From: Epiperipatus broadwayi
Taxonomy: Eukaryota; Onychophora; Udeonychophora; Euonychophora; Peripatidae
Length of the DNA: 64,000 bases
Direction: 5' to 3'
Assembly (NCBI GenBank): GCA_028023455.1
Contig: JAQFVV010012441.1
Span: forward strand, 3,839,911-3,903,910
Shown here: piece by piece, positions 33,176 through 43,560 of the stretch
How the letters are laid out: every line of letters begins with the position of its first letter
Position numbering within the stretch: the stretch's first letter is position 1
Notes under the pieces: generated by a model
What the model was told of the DNA's origin: nothing
Database searches by the model: none
Seen by the model: the letters and a program-made list of their open reading frames with translations, nothing else
Position numbers and translations under genes: made by a program

Positions 33176-33399
33176 TATAGTTTTTATTCCCAGAAAGCTA
33201 TTCAGTCTCCCACCCAAGACAACAAGTAGTAGCAAACTGCAGTGAATGCAAAAATCTTCTTTCATAGACCCAGTCTGCAATTCTATAAAGGCCTACACAT
33301 GCAAATCAAAGTCAAAAGCTAGATAAGCATATTAAATTAACTATTCATTAAAGCTTTGCTCCTTAGATTTTCTGCCTATATTTATTTTGTTAAATAGTA

Positions 33400-34875
33400 T
33401 TAACAATTGATACATCTAATCTTCAGAAACCTTCCAAAGAATTTAAATTGAATAGGCAAGTAATTTTAAAATGTTAACAGATCTTCAGGATGATTTGGAT
33501 TTGAATGAAATGAATAACAAATAACTGATACTCTACAAAGAACTGCAAGATATATTGATTGTACAAAAAAGCAGCAATTGTCCAGTAAATTTTTAATTAA
33601 AGGCAATGTATAAATAACAAAAAATATAAAAATTTAATTAAATGATACATTAGAAGGAATTGATTATCAAGAGTTTTATAAAATGACATGGAAAATAATT
33701 AGTAATGATATAATAAAATATAATTGTGAAATGACAAGGAAAGTTACAGAACAGAATAAAAGTTTGAGAAATCTAAAACAACATCTTTGTATTGTAAAAC
33801 AAGTTATTTCTGCAATAAGATCAAGTGATAAAACTATTACCACAAACAGAAATAATATCATGAAATGTTGGAAAAATTCTATTAACAATTATATAGTAAT
33901 AAAGAACAGGAAAGTAATCACTAGAGGTAGTACAACTTCTGAAGTATCCAACATTTCAAATAAAAAAGTGAAATATGCAATTAAATGTATAACTTGAGCA
34001 AACATTCCAGAAAATGGTAGAAGTGTAATCAATATCTTAAAAGAAAGTGAGGTAACAAAAAAATTGTTGGCAATGTTTAGTATTTTATGGATGAAAAAGG
34101 GATTCTATGAGAATAAAAATAAATGGAGGTTAGTTAAGTCATGTGAATTTAAAGATGAGGTTGTTGTTTTGAAAATAATGCTTCAAAAGTTTCAGAAATA
34201 TTGCAAGACTTATCAGATAAAAGTAAGAAATTAGGACTAAAGATAAATGCTAAAAAGACTAAAGTAATGTTCAATAAATAATCTCAGAAGAAAAAAATAA
34301 AGATCGACCATAATGAATTAAAAAGAAGTTGACAATTACAAATGTCTTGGTCAGATTATTAACACAAATACAAACATAATAGATGAAATTGTTTATAGAA
34401 TTAAGCGTGGATAAAGAGTTTTTTTGTAAAAATAATTCAATATATTAAAAGGGAATATGCCTATAAATATGAAAAAAGATCTTTAATAGATGTTTTTTTC
34501 CAGTTCTTAGTTTTGCATATAAGACACAGAGATTTAATAAAACAACATGTTAGGAGTGTTAACAAAAAGAGATTAAGAATAAAACCCACAAGTGAAAGAA
34601 CAAATAGATATTACTAACATTTATAAAAGAATTAAAAAACCAAAATGAAACTGAAATAAAGATATTATTAGAAATAATAATAATAGATGGACAGTCAATG
34701 TCTTAAATTGAATTCCTAGACTGTAAAAGTCCTAGAAAATGACATCTTGTAAAATGCATTGATGGATAAAATTAAGAAGTTTGCAGATGTTTTGTGGAGA
34801 AAAGAGGCAAGTGTCTGAGGAAACTGGATTAAACCTAGAATAACCTTTATTATACATTAAAATGATAATGATATA
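33400..34875 (+). pseudogene. RTE-like element remnant, plus strand
   Basis: Carries linker sequence (33,410-33,990; the open frame 33,683-33,997 reads NIISNKKVKYAIKC-like text equivalent to EEVGHAIKC), then a deletion of most RT blocks, then text equivalent to the SRKVGLKINVKKTKVMFN block (near 34,215-34,285) and a decayed C-terminus ending near 34,860 with AATGATAATGATA, a relic of the (GAT)n tail. Confidence 0.75.
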
Positions 34876-34929
34876 AAGTGATATATATATACATACACAT
34901 GAAAACAGTCAACACTTAAACAATACCAT

Positions 34930-35775
34930 TATCAATAACAATTAACAATCTCAATATGTTGTCAAGAAAACCTTTTATAATAATGATGGATTCCCATCTT
35001 TATCTATGACCCATTATGTTTATATGAACATTATAAATTGCAACTTGTCCAAAAATAATGAGATTATTAATTCAAAGAACTTCAACTAAACCTCATCAAA
35101 CAGGAAAATATAACCTGTTCTGAAGGCAGACAAACTAATAATAAATTATAACATTCATATTCCCCTGAAAAACAATGTACTATTTAGTTAATAAAATTAA
35201 TAATGTTCAAGACTGAATAGATTCACAAATGTATACTTTATATTAAACATAGCTCAATGCATATGCAAATAAAGATAATATATTACACTTTCCCAGGCTA
35301 TAAATGAAAAGAATTTTAAATCTTGAATAAAGGATCAAAACTAAAATAAATGCCTCTATCTTTGGAGCTCCATGTTTATAAATAAACCTTTGTTAACATT
35401 GTTGGCAATTCAGAATAAAATTATTTTATCAATCAGATGAAATAGGGCACTTAAAAGTTATTAAACTCATAATCTATTATGCAAGGCTGGAGACAGAATC
35501 TTCCTTTTAATAGCACTCATTGTAATATTTATATAACATTTAATATGAAAACATTAAATTAAACCTATCTCAATATATATAAACAGAGGAAGTAAATCAC
35601 ATTCCCCACAGGCTATTAATTAAAAGCACTCTAAATGTTCAACAAAGGACCAAGAAAAGAATGAATCCATCTATTCTTGGTAGTTCTGATGTTTATAAGC
35701 ATACCCTTTTCAACACTATTGGTAATTCATAATGAAATTAATTTATCTATGGTCCAATATGTTTATAAAGATAAG
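34930..35775 (+). repeat. Degenerate tandem repeat, unit about 305 bp (family H)
   Basis: Related segments recur at about 34,950, 35,250 and 35,555. Landmarks are an AGGCTAT(A/T)AATGAAAAG / AGGCTATTAATTAAAAG block and a TGTTTATAA(A/G)CATACCC-type block followed by TTGG(C/T)AATTCA. A fold-back version lies at 49,945-50,140. Confidence 0.55.
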
Positions 35776-35777
35776 AG

Positions 35778-35820
35778 AAAGGGGGGTGGGGTGGAGGAAG
35801 AGAGATGGGGGTGGGGTGAA
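35778..35820 (+). repeat. G-rich tract with quadruplex potential
   Basis: GGGGGGTGGGGTGG, a purine linker, then GGGGGTGGGG. There are at least four runs of four or more G with short linkers, in an otherwise AT-rich region. Confidence 0.75.
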
Positions 35821-36182
35821 AAATGACATTAATCTCATGGCTTTAATAGAATGATAAAATAATAGGAAAATAAAATTATTTATGATTAGAGAAATGCTAC
35901 TGAATTACTTTGTTATTAATTTATTTTAATATTAACTTACAAATAACTAATATGAGAAATGTAGTAAATATTTTTTATGCCTTTTTATTTTGGCAATTTA
36001 ACCTATTTTTTGTCACATTTGGACGTAATTAAAAAAATCATTTTAAAGACAGACATAAATGAAAAACCACTTTAAAAATATTGTACCATTTTAGGAATAA
36101 AGAGAAAGTATAATAATCAGAAATAAATAGTCAAGCAAAATACTTTATGTTTAGCCTTCTAGATAAATAAATCTATTTTTAA

Positions 36183-36990
36183 AACAGGCAAAACTCTCTA
36201 TATGTATTGCCACTCAGTGCAAGCCAGAGTAATCAATGGATGCGAGAAGGCTTGTGCACAAAATCCCCATCTAGTGCCTACTCATCCAATATTCCCAGAC
36301 TAGTTTTCATCAGTGAAGAGCCTTGGATCTGAGAGCACTGCACCTAGATCTTAGGATCTAATGCAACCCACCAGCAGCTACATTTTATCTCTACTTAATT
36401 ACAAAACTGCAAGACCCAAACTGAAAACATTATAATATTTTCAATCCAAGCTCATCAGCTTATATAATTATATAGGTCTGAACTCAGTTCAGTACCTATA
36501 TATTTTGATGTCCTTTGTTCATTAATAACCATAGCCACCACTATCCTATTAGCCAGGGTAGTATAGTGGTGACTATGGTTATTAAAGAACAAAAGACATC
36601 AAAATATATAGGTACTGAACTGAGCCTATATGATTATATAAGCTGATGAGCTTGGATTGAAAATACTATAGTGTTTTCAATTTGAGTCTTGCAGTTTTGT
36701 ACTTAAGTAGAGATAAAAGGTGGCTGCTGGAAGGTTTCATTAGATCCTAAGATCTAAGTGCAGTGCTCTCAGATTCAAGGCTCTTCACTGATGAAGGCCA
36801 CAAGCCAGAAACCAGTCTGGGAATATTGGATGAGTAGACACTAGATGGGGATTTTATGCACAAGCCTTCTGGAATCCATTGATTACTCTGGCTTTCACTG
36901 AGTGACAATACATATAGAGAGTTTTACCTGTTTTAATAACAGTTAAGAGCAAGCATAAGAATTAGTGATCATATGCTGTTTATTGGCTTA
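36183..36990. mobile_element. Family C hammerhead fold-back element
   Basis: About 808 bp, mostly a long inverted repeat centred near 36,550. The left arm starts CAGGCAAAACTCTC and the right arm ends GAGAGTTTTACCTG near 36,930, followed by about 50 bp outside the palindrome. A 14-bp direct repeat AAATCTATTTTTAA at 36,169-36,182 and 36,991-37,004 is a target-site duplication enclosing the whole structure. The right arm has a hammerhead core; the matching part of the left arm has lost stem II. Confidence 0.85.
36783..36821 (+). ncRNA. Hammerhead ribozyme, family C
   Basis: CTTCA (stem I), CTGATGA core (36,788-36,794), stem II GGC/GCC with loop CACAA and an A-A next to the core, GAAA (36,808-36,811), CCA, GTC (36,815-36,817, expected cleavage after C), TGGG (stem I partner with two G-U pairs). 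Stem III is only one pair plus the A-U. Core residues are intact; the A-A in place of the usual G-C and the minimal stem III lower confidence. Confidence 0.6.
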
Positions 36991-37004
36991 AAATCTATTT
37001 TTAA

Positions 37005-37985
37005 TATAAAAAAATTCTCAATGACGTTTCTGTCAGTAAAACAAATTATCATTAAAATACTTTTGTGCTAATAGTATTTTATACTTTGTGTTTAATTAAA
37101 AATAAAACAAAATGGTGGAAAGGGAAAGAATGAGATCTGAAGAAGACTGCTAGGAACAGGAATAGTAGTAACTGTAATTATAATAATAAATATTTTTTGC
37201 TTAAAATGTGTAAGAAGATTGTAATTATTTTAAAAAGATATATTGTTAAAAATAGATATGTAAGGTGGTCCTCCATTTTCATACATTCTATTTTGTACAC
37301 ATTTCATAATTTTGACTTTTATCAATATATATATATATATATATACATGACAAAATGTGCATACTTTCATGTAATTATTGTCTCTCTCCACCTCTCCAAC
37401 ATTAATTACATCCAATTTCATTATCACAGGTTCAGTCTTGAACAGGGAAGTCTTGAGTAGCACGTGTGTTATAAGTTGTGTTTGTCAGTTTATGTTAGGA
37501 TGTTTGCCATTACTTTATGTATAAGTCTGTTTTGGTGACAAAAATCACTCGTATTAATTTACAAATATGAGTAAAAAATGAAAAAATAACAGAGTTGATA
37601 TGGTCAAAAAGAAATCAAAGTCTCATAATCTCCATACAATCGAGCTAACATGGTAAATTCTTTGCTTCAATCGGTCGTTAATATAATTTAATCTGATCGA
37701 CAATATGTTCAATTATAAAAAACAAGAACAAAATTAAGGAATATTTCCAAATGTGTACATTGTCAAATTAATCTTCAGTATGCTTTAAAATTTTTTTAAT
37801 ATTATATATGATTGTGTCACACATGTCTATATATTGTATTTAGTCTGATTTTTTAAAAAATTAAAATAAAAAAAAAATAGATAAAAACTATTTTTGAAGT
37901 ATGAACATTTATTATATAATAAGAATTTTTGAACTTTTTAAAAAAAATAGAAACATAGTATTTAGCAGAAATATACACTATATAT
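37005..37985. other. AT-rich stretch, no gene seen
   Basis: A (TA)n run lies at about 37,324-37,346. The two overlapping small ORFs (37,197-37,460 and its complement) cross this run and look like noise. Confidence 0.45.
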
Positions 37986-38030
37986 ATATAGCTCACAAAT
38001 AAGCTCTTAACAAGCTTTGTAGAATATCTC

Positions 38031-38073
38031 CAACCCCAGACTAGTTTCTGCTACTGGCTTCCTCAGTGAGTTG
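38031..38073 (-). ncRNA. Hammerhead ribozyme, family D, left arm
   Basis: On the minus strand: CAACTCA (stem I), CTGAGGA core, stem II with GC/GC and loop CAGTA plus an A-A next to the core, GAAA, CTA, GTC, TGGGGTTG (stem I partner with one bulged G). Stem I gives seven pairs including one G-U. Stem III is minimal; CTAG is self-complementary. Confidence 0.6.
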
Positions 38074-38202
38074 CTGGATATTCAAGCATTAAGCCTAGCA
38101 CTTTATCTAATGGATAATTTCAGATTTTCTACTTAATAGTTATTCATTAGGTAAAGTGCTGGACTTGTCCTGGTATTTTAAATCTAATGCTTGAATATCC
38201 TA

Positions 38203-38246
38203 ACACCTCACTGAGGAAGCCAGTAGCAGAAACCAGTCAGGGATTG
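38203..38246 (+). ncRNA. Hammerhead-like motif, family D, right arm, decayed
   Basis: CTGAGGA, the same stem II, GAAACCAGTC, then AGGGATTG. The base after the cleavage site is A instead of T, which breaks the first stem I pair. Confidence 0.5.
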
Positions 38247-38289
38247 GGGATATTCTGCAAAGCTTGTTAAGAGCTTATTTGTGAGTTCT

Positions 38290-39940
38290 ATATATAACAT
38301 TTGTAATACAAGCTTATTAAATTAGGTCATATGACATCTGACTTGATTTCTTTGTAACATATATATATATTACAAAAACCCTTTCTGATGTTTATTTCTA
38401 CATTTTCCCTACTTCCACACACATTTCAAAAACCAATTAGACCTCCTGAATTAATATTTAACTAAGGTTTAGCTAAAGATAATATCTAGTTTAATAAAAT
38501 TAGTGACAATCATTAATGTATTTATGTAGAGTGGGTCAGTCAAAGATGTGCATGGAGTAAATTTGACACAGGCAAATCAAAATCTAATAATCGATTATTG
38601 ATAAATATAACATATGATATATATATGAGAGATTGGGACTTGGGCAATTGATGAATGCAAATTTAGACTGAAATATATAGTTTAAAGATATCTTTATTCC
38701 TATGTTTCAAGAATATGTACACCTATAAATAAATAATATTAAAAATATACTTATAATTACAAAAAGAATAAAAATACTATTAAAGTGGCTGTCTTCTCAT
38801 TAGCCATAACTGATAATGTTTTGAATGAAAAACAAGCAAACAAATATTTTCATCTAAAAGCTGAGATAAATGTTATTTACTACCTGAAAAAAAAAAAATG
38901 CTGAAAGTAATTTTATAAAATATGTAAATAAATTGTATCTAAATTTGCATTCTCAAACTTTATAAAAGCTACGGTTCCTATGGTTCATTCTTAAATTGTC
39001 AACTGAATAATTTTCTTCTAAAAACAGACATATTCAAATACAACTGCATAAATATTTTAATTAGTTATTCTAGGAGAAGGTAATGCACCTGACAATAATA
39101 TTCAATTAGCGATGTTAAATACGAATTGAATAAACTCGATAAAGAAATATTTATATAGTATATGTAATAGTATAATGTTTTACAATTTTTCAAATGTGGA
39201 ATTCAAAATCAGAAAAGACTAAGTCACTTATGCATACTGTATGCTTCGATTTCTTTTATAAAAGTGCAAACTTTGATCTCCCAAAATTGTCTTTACGTTG
39301 TAAGATTTTTACATCTACAAATTTTAATTAGAACTAATATCAATTAAGACATATTTTAGTTCTACTTTTCGCTATCGATTTATGCCACAGGTAATAAAAA
39401 ATCAAGCATTTAAACAAATTGCAGTCGTCAGAACATGAATAGTGGGATGTGAGTTACAAGTGTTAAAAAACAATCAGTTATAAAATAAAAGTGAAAGAAT
39501 AATATAATAAACTGTCTACTCAAAGAAGTAAAGTTTAAAAAATAAACAAAAAAAAAAAAAGATTTAATTGAAGTTGAAATAGGAGAAATTTATTATCTAT
39601 TTTTTTTTCTCCCAAAATTTTTAATATCTGTAAATATTTTTTTTTTTTTTTTTTTTACAAATTCGAATAAATATCTGAATAAATCTTGTAAAGGGATTTA
39701 ACAAATTAACAAACAATTCTAAAGCTTATTAAATAACATTTTAATAAAAAACAGTACGTTAAAAAATATTTAATTGATAAGCAATCACAGGAAACGAACA
39801 AAATAGTTAAAAACAAAACAAAAATGTTACAAAAATATTTAAGTAACTTCCATAAAGCCAGACTTTGGAAAAAAGTTATACAATATATAAGAAAATATTT
39901 GAAATGCAGGTTTTTCTTCATATACCTAGAGCTTAATTGT
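38290..39940. other. AT-rich stretch; a small family E relic, otherwise nothing seen
   Basis: Near 38,625-38,690 a segment reading GAGAGATTGGGACTTGGGCA, ATTGATGAATGC, GAAATATA resembles a badly decayed family E ribozyme region. Homopolymer A and T tracts near 39,545 and 39,630-39,660. No gene. Confidence 0.4.
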
Positions 39941-39946
39941 AAATAT

Positions 39947-40200
39947 ACGGGATTTGAACTCAGATTACCAAGCACCCTTCAACTATCTGTACTATCTCAT
40001 ACCACTGATACACATGACCACACACATGTAGAAACGATAAATAATTACTAATATTCATATTTCATGCTGAACCAGCACTCATCAGTTGGTCCAGATTATC
40101 ATCTCCCACTCATATATACAATCAGTGCTCACTCTACCTTAAGACAGCAAATTTTCACACTTCAGTGGACAATCTGAGTTCAAATCTCCTATATTTATAA
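39947..40200 (-). mobile_element. Family E repeat, minus copy
   Basis: Reads on the minus strand as the TTGAAGATTTGC-type block, hammerhead, then a tRNA-like tail with TGAGTTCAAATCC (B-box-like). A second, plus copy lies 600 bp away at 40,791-40,955, giving another inverted arrangement. Confidence 0.75.
40042..40099 (-). ncRNA. Hammerhead ribozyme, family E, core intact, stem III and stem I damaged
   Basis: CCAA, CTGATGA, perfect stem II GTGCTG/CAGCAT, GAAA, TATGAATA, TTAG. The change in the TACATATA block breaks one stem III pair and TTAG breaks one stem I pair. Confidence 0.6.
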
Positions 40201-40790
40201 TATATAAGAATAAAAAAGTCTAATATAATACACCATTTTTAATAGTCCCATTTCATGCTAATCATAGCTCTTAATTTTCTTTTGGCTTTTGCTATCAAGC
40301 TAGGAAAACCAGAGACAAAGCAAGTATGAATATTAAGAAGAGTTTTGTAGATAGATTGCTGGTGATGTAAGTGAATATTTTGGAGAAGCATAGAAAAGAT
40401 TGATACTGAATGACTAGAGAAGAAAGTGTAAATACTGTTATAGTCTCTCCAATGTTTGAAGCAACCATAGATGTTACATTTTAGTAAAGAATGAACTGTA
40501 ATGCACAACTTTTGATATGTTTATTTTTCCAATCAACCAAAATGAGATCTAGTGGAAATTGACCTAGAAAGAATCTAAAACTTCCCAAATGCCTATCTAG
40601 GTAACCAATGTTGGCTTTGGTATGAACTTTTCTGTTTTTTTTTTTTTAAATTATCCAATATCATAAATATATGCCATTTTTTTTTACAATATAAACATCT
40701 ATTTCAATGAACATAATCTAAAAAAATTATTAATACATGAATTAAGATTTGAAATACAGGCATTCTACATATCTCTGGAGCTTAATTGTA

Positions 40791-40955
40791 AATATCTGGA
40801 CCAACTGATGAGTGCTGGTTCAGCACAAAATACAGATATTGGTAATTATTTATCTTTTCTACATGTGTGTAGTCATGTGTATCAGTGGTATGAGAAAGTA
40901 TGGATAGTTGAAGGATGCTTGAAAGTCTGTGTTCAAATCCCCTATATTTATAATA
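40791..40955 (+). mobile_element. Family E repeat, plus copy with dead ribozyme
   Basis: CCAA, CTGATGA and a perfect stem II GTGCTG/CAGCAC are kept, but GAAA reads AAAA, removing an invariant G. The tail TGTGTTCAAATCCCCTATAT keeps a B-box-like TTCAAATCC. Confidence 0.75.
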
Positions 40956-41435
40956 CATGAATTATGATATGAATCTATTTACTTTTTTGAGAAGGAAATG
41001 AAACAAATCTATCCAGACTGTATCAAAATCCTTTAAAACCATTGACACCCCCCCCCATTATTACATTATTTTCTTTATACACATGATTGTATTCTTTATA
41101 AAATTACATATATAATTTTTACATGTTATATTTCTTTGCATATAATTGATTTTTTCTATTTTCTATTTAGTAATCACGGAATAATGCTTTATATTTTTAT
41201 TAAAAAGGCTAGTTTTATAAATAATGCATATAATAATTTGTATTTGGTTGTGGATTCATTAACACTTTTTTTTATATAAATTAAATAAATAAGTTAACAT
41301 TTAATGAATCCAAACTTGAAATAAGCTGAATGGAAATATAAACCAAATTAAAATGTGTTTGTATATATATTAACCATATTTATATTTAAATATTTAATTT
41401 GTATAGCACGATGTTTTTTATAAATTATAATAATA

Positions 41436-41575
41436 ACTGTAGCTTACTTCACTGCACATGCACTTTAAAGATTGAATGCTAATTATAATGAATACTCTCC
41501 TTGCATTTGGAAAGGGGAGTATTCATTATAATTAACGGTCTAGCGCATGTGTAGTGGAGTAAGCTATAGTTATCA
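41436..41575. repeat. Hairpin of about 135 bp at the end of an RTE fragment
   Basis: TAACTGTAGCTTACTTCACT at left and AGTGGAGTAAGCTATAGTTA at right are complements; inside, ATTATAATGAATACTC pairs with GAGTATTCATTATAAT. It abuts the (ATC)n end of the RTE fragment. Confidence 0.8.
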
Positions 41576-42345
41576 TCATCATCATTATCAACCATTATCA
41601 ATCCACTGCAGGATGAAGGTCTCTCCAAGTTTAATCCATCTTCTCCAATCTTTAGCTTCTCTTCTCCATATCACCCCTGCACACTTTCTTATTTCATCCA
41701 TCCATCTCACATGTGGTCTCTTTCTGGGTCTTTTACAATCTCTTGGAATCCAGTTTAAAATTTCAATTGTCCATCTATTATCATCTCTTCTAGCAATATG
41801 TCCAGCCCAACTCCACTTCAATCTTTTAATTTTTTCAATGAGGTCAGTAACACCTGTTTGTTTTCTTACCCATACATTGCATTTTTGATCTCTTCTTGTT
41901 ACTCCCAACATACATCTCTCCATACTTCTTTGAGTGGTCTGAAGTCTCTGTATTGCTCTTCCATTGAGTGTCCAACTCTCAGATCCATAAGTAAGAACTG
42001 GTAAAACACATTTGTTAAAAACCTTCCTTTTCAAACACATAGGCATATTTCCTTTTAGTATCAAGTAATTTCTACCAAAAGCACTCCAACCAAGTTTAAT
42101 TCTATGATTAATTTCCTCCATTATGTTCCCATCTGTATTAATAATCTGACCAAGGTATTTGTAACTGTTAACTTCTTCTAACTCATCATAATCAATCTTT
42201 ATTTTCATATTTTGAGCAAATCGATTAAACATTACTTTAGTCTTTTTAACATTTATCTTTAGTCCTACTTACATCTGATAACTCCTGCAACATTTCCTGC
42301 AGCTCTGAAGCATTATTTGCAAAAAACAACTACATCATCTTATAA
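41576..42345 (-). mobile_element. RTE-like element, 5'-truncated 3' fragment
   Basis: Starts with (ATC)n, the complement of the (GAT)n tail, and contains the C-terminal third of the element. It matches 20.7-21.4 kb closely, far more closely than the decayed copies do. Confidence 0.85.
41588..42232 (-). CDS. C-terminal part of RTE reverse transcriptase protein, intact frame (fragment)
   Basis: 214 residues in one open frame, equivalent to the region after the FADD block of the 19.8-21.1-kb copy and its frameshifted continuation. It begins within KVMFNRFAQN and includes YKYLGQIINTDGNIMEEINH, YGSESW and RWIKLGETFILQW. It crosses the site where the other copy has its indel, so this is the better guide to the native frame. 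With no RT core or endonuclease it is a non-functional fragment. The open frame and near identity between the two copies suggest the family moved fairly recently. Confidence 0.8.
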   Translation of the reverse strand: MFNRFAQNMKIKIDYDELEEVNSYKYLGQIINTDGNIMEEINHRIKLGWSAFGRNYLILKGNMPMCLKRKVFNKCVLPVLTYGSESWTLNGRAIQRLQTTQRSMERCMLGVTRRDQKCNVWVRKQTGVTDLIEKIKRLKWSWAGHIARRDDNRWTIEILNWIPRDCKRPRKRPHVRWMDEIRKCAGVIWRREAKDWRRWIKLGETFILQWIDNG

Positions 42346-42970
42346 ATTAATTTTTATTAATAAATTAATTTTGTTAACATTTAATGAATCTCGCACAAGC
42401 TTATATCTAATTTGGAAGGTAAAGGGTTATTATTACACTGTACCTGCTCAATTTTGTCTTTGGGATGATGATAGCAGACCAGACATCTAAGAGTGACTTA
42501 ATACTTTATGAAAATACACAGTATGATTTCAAATTGAGGAGACCATCTTATGATAACATTAGATTATTTATCTTATATATAAAATCCCTATTTTCTCTGT
42601 TGTCTGTTGGAGAATGTATGTTTCTTCATAAGGTTGTGATGTGTCAAATTCACAACCAATTAAAAAATATTTCATTTATTTACATTACCAAGAATATTTT
42701 ATGCAAAGGAAGTAATTGTGACATCACATTTATTTATATAATATTAAAATCTTTTAATTTGCATAAAATCTTAAAAAAATATTAAAGCAACCAATTAAAA
42801 AACAACAACAGTGATTTCAAAGGCTGAGGATAATGGTCATTCAGGCTGACTAGGCAGTAATTCCACCACTAATAAATCATAATACAAAAATTACAGGATA
42901 CATTTATTACATTTATTTATAATTTACAAAGAGCATACAATACACATTTTGCAGAAGTTATAAAATGAAA
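42346..42970. other. AT-rich stretch, no gene assigned
   Basis: An open frame of 106 codons at 42,465-42,785 has no recognisable motif. It was not called as a gene because composition and length fit chance in AT-rich DNA. Confidence 0.4.
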
Positions 42971-42974
42971 ATAA

Positions 42975-43560
42975 TCAATAATTTAGTGCTTTCGAGGTTC
43001 TCTGCCTCATAATCATAGCAATATTGGAAACTGTGAAATAGATTATCCTAGACATAAGCTATGCAAATTAAATGCAAATGAGTCAGATTGTCCATTTTTG
43101 GAGATATCAAAGCAGGTGTCATGTCTGTTTATTGTGTTGTTATTACCATGGATAAAGTGCGCAGCTTTTCTTTCACAGTCATTTGTCTCTATACATACAA
43201 TCCTGGAGTTGGAAGGAATGAAGTCATGGCCACTCTTTTTTAAATGCTCAAGTAAAGTAGATGGGTTATCATTGTTTTTCTGTGCCTTCTAAATGCACAC
43301 TTGTGTTGAGTAGCTCTGTTGTAAATTGTTGTCATCATTTTCTCATAGTATGTGGCCTGGCATCCGGATTGAGGGCATGTCATACTATAAATGACCTGAG
43401 AAGTTTGGGAGAGATCAATTTTATCTTTTGAATTGTTAATAAGTCTGTTAGTATTGGATGGTGTATGGAGACCTATTGTGAATTTTACTGATAGTGTTTT
43501 AATTAGTCGATTTGAAACTTTAGCGATATATGGAAGAGTCATATGGAGGAATTCATTTAT
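42975..43560 (-). pseudogene. Penelope-like element 3' fragment with decayed GIY-YIG domain
   Basis: The minus-strand frame 43,240-43,542 reads HTPSNTNRLINNSKD, then VIYSMTCPQSGCQATYYE and a downstream Arg, parallel to HTPPNTNRILNNAKD, VYNISCPENNC and YYGET in the 58-kb element. The two Cys and the Tyr pair are kept, but the Gly of the YYGET segment is replaced. Endonuclease domains of this type nick DNA to prime reverse transcription. The 3' end near 42,995-43,015 contains CGAAAGCACT next to an ATTATGAGG segment, like the 57.7-kb copy. Confidence 0.75.

Larger units (their letters stand above)
37991..38286. mobile_element. Family D hammerhead fold-back element
   Basis: Inverted repeat of about 295 bp: the left end CTCACAAATAAGCTCTTAAC and the right end GTTAAGAGCTTATTTGTGAG are exact complements. 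The centre lies near 38,130. Both arms carry a hammerhead-like block. It is flanked by TA-rich sequence with a possible CTATATATA duplication. Confidence 0.75.

Noticed and set aside
42465-42785. 106-codon ORF as a host gene
   Set aside because: No recognisable motif, composition typical of AT-rich noise, and no splice or neighbouring coding context.
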